7,687 nucleotides of DNA, taken from contig JAWWCA010000172.1 of the NCBI GenBank assembly GCA_033720695.1, positions 1-7,687 on the forward strand. Direction: 5' to 3'. The stretch's first letter is position 1. Every line of letters starts with the position of its first letter. Position numbers and translations under genes: made by a program. Of this stretch, positions 4,928 through 7,687 are shown piece by piece. The notes under the pieces are model-generated. The model worked only from the letters and a program-made list of their open reading frames with translations, made no database searches and was not told where the DNA came from. This DNA is from DATGQT01 sp033720695. GTDB lineage: Bacteria; Bacteroidota; Rhodothermia; Rhodothermales; Rubricoccaceae.

Positions 4928-6571
4928 GCGGTCGCTGAGGATGCCGAGCGCGCGGGCGAGCTGGGCGTCGTCCTGCAGGGTGATGCGGATCTGGTCGCTC
5001 TCGCCGTGGTAGCGGGCGAGGATCTCCTGGCGCAGCCGCTCCTTCAGGCGGGGCGCGTGGCGCTCGAAGTCGGCGGCCTTCTCGCGCTCGACCTCGGCGC
5101 GGAGCGCGGCCAGTTCGTCGTCGGTCCGGCCGTAGTCGGCGTCGGCGAGGTCCTCGGCGAGGGCGTCGACGGCGCGCTCGGCGCGCGTGGCGTAGGCGAA
5201 GTCCTCGGCGGCGAGGTAGGCACGGAAGTCGTCGAGGATGGCGTCGTCCACGGCGAAGCTGGGCGGCAGCGTGGGGTGCGCGGCGGCGTAGCGGTTGGCG
5301 TAGAGGAAGAAGGCGGCCGTCCGGCCGAGGGCCTCCTCCAGCTCGCTCACCTCCCCGAGCGAGACCGCCACGTCCGGCTCGATGCCGTGGCCGCTCATGA
5401 CCGTCCGCCCCCCGGCGGTGAGGTAGGGGACGCGGAGCGAGTCGGGGACGGTGACGGCCGTGCCGCCCGTCTCGTCACGGCCGTAGAGGAGGGCCTGGAT
5501 GTTGCGCCCGCTGGGCGTGAAGTAGCGGGCCGTCGTGATCTTGAGCGAGGTGTTGTAGGGGAGGCCGCGGACGACCTGCACGAGCCCCTTCCCGAACGTG
5601 GTCTCGCCGAGGACGACGGCGCGGTCGTGGTCCTGGACGGCACCGGCCACGATCTCGCTCGCCGACGCGCTCCCCTGGTCCACGAGGACGACGAGCGGGA
5701 GGTCCGGGGCGGCGGGGGCCTCGCGTGTGCGGAAGACCCGCTCGCTCTCGGCCTCGCGCCCGCGCATCGAGACGACGGTGGTGCCCTGCGGCAGGAACAC
5801 GCCGCTCACGGCCACGGCCTCCTCCAGCAGCCCGCCGGGGTTGCCGCGGAGGTCGAGCACGAGCGTCTGCAGGCTCCCCTCTCCGCGCAGCCGCTCGACG
5901 GCCGCCCGCACCTCGCGGCCCGCCCCGGGCGTGAACCGTTCGAGCCGGACGTACCCCGCCCCGTCCTCGGGGTTGCCCACCCACCCGCTGTAGGTGACGT
6001 TGCGGAGGCGGACCTCCGAGCGCGTCAGCACGAACCGCATCCGGCCCGGCTCTCCCTCCCGCTCGATCTCGAGGGCGACCGTCGAGCCGGGCGCGCCGCG
6101 CAGGAGGTTGCGCGCGTCGAGCGAGGTCATCGCCTCGGTCGGCTGCCCGTCGATGGTGACGACGACGTCGCCGGCGCGGATGCCCTGCTCGTAGCCGCTG
6201 TAGCCCTCGAAGGGCGAGACCACGACGAGCTTGCCACCCCGCCGCTCGACGCCGAGGCCGACGCCCCCGTAGCGCCCCTGCATCATGATGTCCATGTCCT
6301 CGTTGTCGGCCTCGTCGAGGAAGACCGTGTAGGGGTCGAGCGTGCCCAGCATGGCGTCGATGCCGGTGCGCATGAGCAGCTCGGGGTCCACGTCCTCCAC
6401 GTAGCCCATCGCCAGCTCCTCGTAGAGGCGGCCGAAGATGGTGAAGTTCTTCCGGACGGTGAAGAAGTCGTCGTCGCCCGGCGCGACGAAGCCAGCGCCG
6501 AGGACGAATGACGGCCCGCCGACGAGAAGGACAACGACGAGGGCGAGGAGAGGGCGGCGCAGGCGGGACAT
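4898..6571 (-). CDS. S41 family C-terminal processing peptidase (CtpA/Prc-like)
   Basis: This is a serine protease of the carboxyl-terminal processing family, acting outside the cytoplasmic membrane on envelope or exported proteins. The 557-residue protein starts with basic residues and a hydrophobic segment (about 8-27), a signal peptide or anchor. A helical N-terminal region (40-95) precedes a PDZ domain at about 98-185 (GRYGGVGLGVE; EQGIRAGDVVVTIDGQP). The protease core follows with LVLDLRGNPGGLLEEAV (237-253) and the catalytic Ser-Lys dyad: S303 in GSASASEI and K328 in TFGKGLVQ. These are 25 residues apart, as in E. coli Prc S430/K455. D314 and Q332 also fall at the expected offsets. Residues about 405-557 form a charged, helix-rich C-terminal tail of less certain role. 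The ATG at 6571 is preceded by a good Bacteroidota-type promoter. It lies 100 bp downstream of tatC, but no partner specific to either is evident. Confidence 0.95.
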   Translation of the reverse strand: MSRLRRPLLALVVVLLVGGPSFVLGAGFVAPGDDDFFTVRKNFTIFGRLYEELAMGYVEDVDPELLMRTGIDAMLGTLDPYTVFLDEADNEDMDIMMQGRYGGVGLGVERRGGKLVVVSPFEGYSGYEQGIRAGDVVVTIDGQPTEAMTSLDARNLLRGAPGSTVALEIEREGEPGRMRFVLTRSEVRLRNVTYSGWVGNPEDGAGYVRLERFTPGAGREVRAAVERLRGEGSLQTLVLDLRGNPGGLLEEAVAVSGVFLPQGTTVVSMRGREAESERVFRTREAPAAPDLPLVVLVDQGSASASEIVAGAVQDHDRAVVLGETTFGKGLVQVVRGLPYNTSLKITTARYFTPSGRNIQALLYGRDETGGTAVTVPDSLRVPYLTAGGRTVMSGHGIEPDVAVSLGEVSELEEALGRTAAFFLYANRYAAAHPTLPPSFAVDDAILDDFRAYLAAEDFAYATRAERAVDALAEDLADADYGRTDDELAALRAEVEREKAADFERHAPRLKERLRQEILARYHGESDQIRITLQDDAQLARALGILSDRAGYGRLLRP

Positions 6572-6599
6572 GGTGTGGGGTGTCTGGGCTGGGTGCTAA

Positions 6600-6631
6600 A
6601 AAACGTACACCCGACGGGCCGTGTTGCCCAA
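6600..6631 (-). promoter_or_regulatory. Bacteroidota-type promoter of the S41 protease gene
   Basis: On the minus strand TTG (6629-6631) is followed after 21 bases by TACGTTTT (6600-6607). This closely fits the -33 TTG / -7 TAnnTTTG promoter of Bacteroidota. The ATG lies 28 bases further on, after a C/A-rich leader with no Shine-Dalgarno sequence. It is the best promoter in the window and shows that the protease can be transcribed separately from tatC. Confidence 0.6.
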
Positions 6632-6671
6632 GTCCTTTTTTCGAGGCCGGCGAGGATCAAGCCCGGGAGCC

Positions 6672-7583
6672 TCAGCGCGCCGCCTCGCGAGCCCGGCGGC
6701 GCTCGACGACGCCGGCCTGCCAGATCGAGAACTCGTAGAGGAGCAAGAGCGGCACCGCCATGAGCATCTGGCTGATGGGGTCGGGCGGCGTCAGGAAGGC
6801 GGCCACGATGAGGATCGCGATGAGCGCGTACTTCCGCCCCTGCCGCAGGACCGCGGGCGTGGCCACGCCCAGCTTCGCGAGGAAGAACACGACGACGGGC
6901 AGCTCAAACAGCAGCCCCGCCCCGAACGACCACGTCAGCACGAGCGAGAAGTACCGCGTGATGTCGAACTCATTGATGATGGCGTCCGAGATCGTGAACT
7001 GGGCGAAGAACTGGAGCGCCAGCGGCGTCAGGATGTGGTACCCGAACAGGATGCCGAGCACGAAGAAGAACGTGGCGTAGACCGAGACGAACCGGAGCCC
7101 CTGCCGCTCATCGGGGTAGAGGCCTGGCTCCACGAACTTCCAAAACTGGTACAGGACGAAGGGCGAGCCCAGAATCAGGCCCGTGGCGATCACCGTCCCG
7201 AAGTAGGCGAAGAACTGCCCCGTCACCGTCCGATTCTGGAGCACCACGTCCACCGCCCCCACTCCGAGGAGGCGATACATGTAGAACGTGGCGTGGGTCG
7301 GACCGAGGAGGAGCCGATCGACGACCCAGTCGGCGAAGAAGAGGCAGGCGACGGTGCAGACCAGGACCCCCCCAAGGGCCTTGAGGATCCGCCAGCGGAG
7401 CTCCTCGAGGTGGTCGAGGAACGGCATCTCGCCCGGCTGCGCGTACTGCGGGTCGGGGGCCCCGGCCCGCGGGCCGGTCGGGATCGTCGGCCCGCCCGGC
7501 GGCAACCCGGTCGGGGGCACCCCATCTCCGCCAGCGCGGCCGGCGCGGCGGCGGGTGAGCTTGTCCCGGAGCGAGCGGAGCAT
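6672..7583 (-). CDS. tatC: Sec-independent protein translocase TatC
   Basis: TatC is the multi-helix inner-membrane core of the twin-arginine translocase and recognises RR signal peptides on folded cargo. From the ATG at 7583 the protein has 303 residues. It carries the conserved cytoplasmic FLDHLEELRWR motif at 55-65 (E61 corresponding to E. coli E15), PGLYPDER at 153-160 (E159 corresponding to E103), and TPPDPISQ at 265-272 (D268 corresponding to D211). Six hydrophobic helices follow the usual spacing. Ahead of the first motif are about 50 extra residues: a basic stretch (DKLTRRRAGR) then a Pro/Gly-rich linker. The frame continues upstream to a TTG at 7670, but the ATG is preferred; an internal Met at residue 53 would give a conventional short TatC. 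No tatA/tatB is in the window. Confidence 0.95.
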   Translation of the reverse strand: MLRSLRDKLTRRRAGRAGGDGVPPTGLPPGGPTIPTGPRAGAPDPQYAQPGEMPFLDHLEELRWRILKALGGVLVCTVACLFFADWVVDRLLLGPTHATFYMYRLLGVGAVDVVLQNRTVTGQFFAYFGTVIATGLILGSPFVLYQFWKFVEPGLYPDERQGLRFVSVYATFFFVLGILFGYHILTPLALQFFAQFTISDAIINEFDITRYFSLVLTWSFGAGLLFELPVVVFFLAKLGVATPAVLRQGRKYALIAILIVAAFLTPPDPISQMLMAVPLLLLYEFSIWQAGVVERRRAREAAR

Positions 7584-7594
7584 CGGAGGCGGGG

Positions 7595-7610
7595 TCCCGG
7601 CGAGCCGGGA
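7595..7610. repeat. Short inverted repeat in the tatC leader
   Basis: TCCCGGC-GA-GCCGGGA pairs perfectly over 7 bp (or 6 bp with a four-base loop) and ends 11 bases before the preferred tatC ATG. It directly follows a possible -7 element and would be in the 5' leader, where it could affect initiation. It may be chance in such GC-rich DNA. Confidence 0.3.
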
Positions 7611-7634
7611 AAGTAGCGCGGTCCTCCACGCAAA
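7608..7634 (-). promoter_or_regulatory. Weak promoter candidate for tatC
   Basis: On the minus strand TTTG (7631-7634) precedes TACTTTCC (7608-7615), resembling TAnnTTTG. The 15-base spacer is shorter than the usual 19-21, so the call is weak. It lies 24 bases upstream of the preferred ATG. Nothing else recognisable is present to the right edge. Confidence 0.28.
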
Positions 7635-7687
7635 CGGGGCGCATCCGACGGCGCCCCTCCGAGAATTCAACGCGAGCGGCGCGCGTC

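Noticed and set aside
5006..6511. Plus-strand open frame of 501 codons opposite the S41 protease
   Set aside because: The opposite strand encodes an intact protease with catalytic Ser, Lys, Asp and Gln; this one is low-complexity V/E/D/H/R-rich sequence.
6621..7616. Plus-strand open frame of 331 codons opposite tatC
   Set aside because: Charged repetitive translation antisense to a clear TatC.
1..7687. CRISPR arrays, tRNA/rRNA genes, insertion sequences, phage or defence genes
   Set aside because: None seen. The only regular direct repeat is the coding 18-bp repeat in the lipoprotein, and every sizeable stretch is covered by a recognisable gene.

Overview
The window is a dense, high-GC stretch of bacterial chromosome with nine genes, counting one cut off at the left edge. 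All are on the minus strand except one small plus-strand gene. Initiation regions lack Shine-Dalgarno sequences and instead have C/A-rich leaders. One promoter, upstream of the S41 protease gene, fits the Bacteroidota form (TTG, 21-base spacer, TAnnTTT). With the high GC, this suggests a Bacteroidota-related lineage such as the Rhodothermia (Rhodothermales/Rubricoccaceae type). That placement is an inference from composition, promoter style and gene content, not from a marker gene.

Layout, right to left along the main coding strand. (1) tatC, the membrane core of the twin-arginine translocase, with a proline/glycine-rich N-terminal extension. (2) A secreted or membrane-anchored S41 C-terminal processing protease with its own promoter. 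Its stop codon lies inside a perfect 14-bp inverted repeat, followed by a second strong hairpin. (3) A TauE/SafE-type permease, then, after a hairpin/G-rich linker, a small lipoprotein built of hexapeptide repeats. (4) A plus-strand dodecin gene, convergent with the lipoprotein gene (shared hairpin between them) and divergent from the next gene. (5) arsM, arsenite methyltransferase, with all four catalytic cysteines and no other ars gene in view. (6) A small YerC/TrpR-like regulator. (7) A seven-helix hemolysin III/PAQR-type membrane protein. (8) hisG (long form), overlapping by ATGA the start of what is almost certainly hisD, which runs off the left edge.

The most coherent biology is at the left. 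A TrpR-family regulator sits just upstream of the histidine operon. A 20-bp near-palindrome abuts the hisG start codon and overlaps its likely promoter, and a degraded version of the same site, with the same TATGTTGT octamer nearby, lies in front of the regulator gene. This fits a TrpR-type repressor that controls histidine biosynthesis and itself, with an unrelated-looking PAQR gene between the two. The other genes are recognisable housekeeping or stress functions (protein export, envelope proteolysis, anion export, flavin storage, arsenic detoxification). I see no mobile element, CRISPR array, tRNA or rRNA, no intergenic stretch over about 170 bases, and no evidence of a wholly new multi-gene system.
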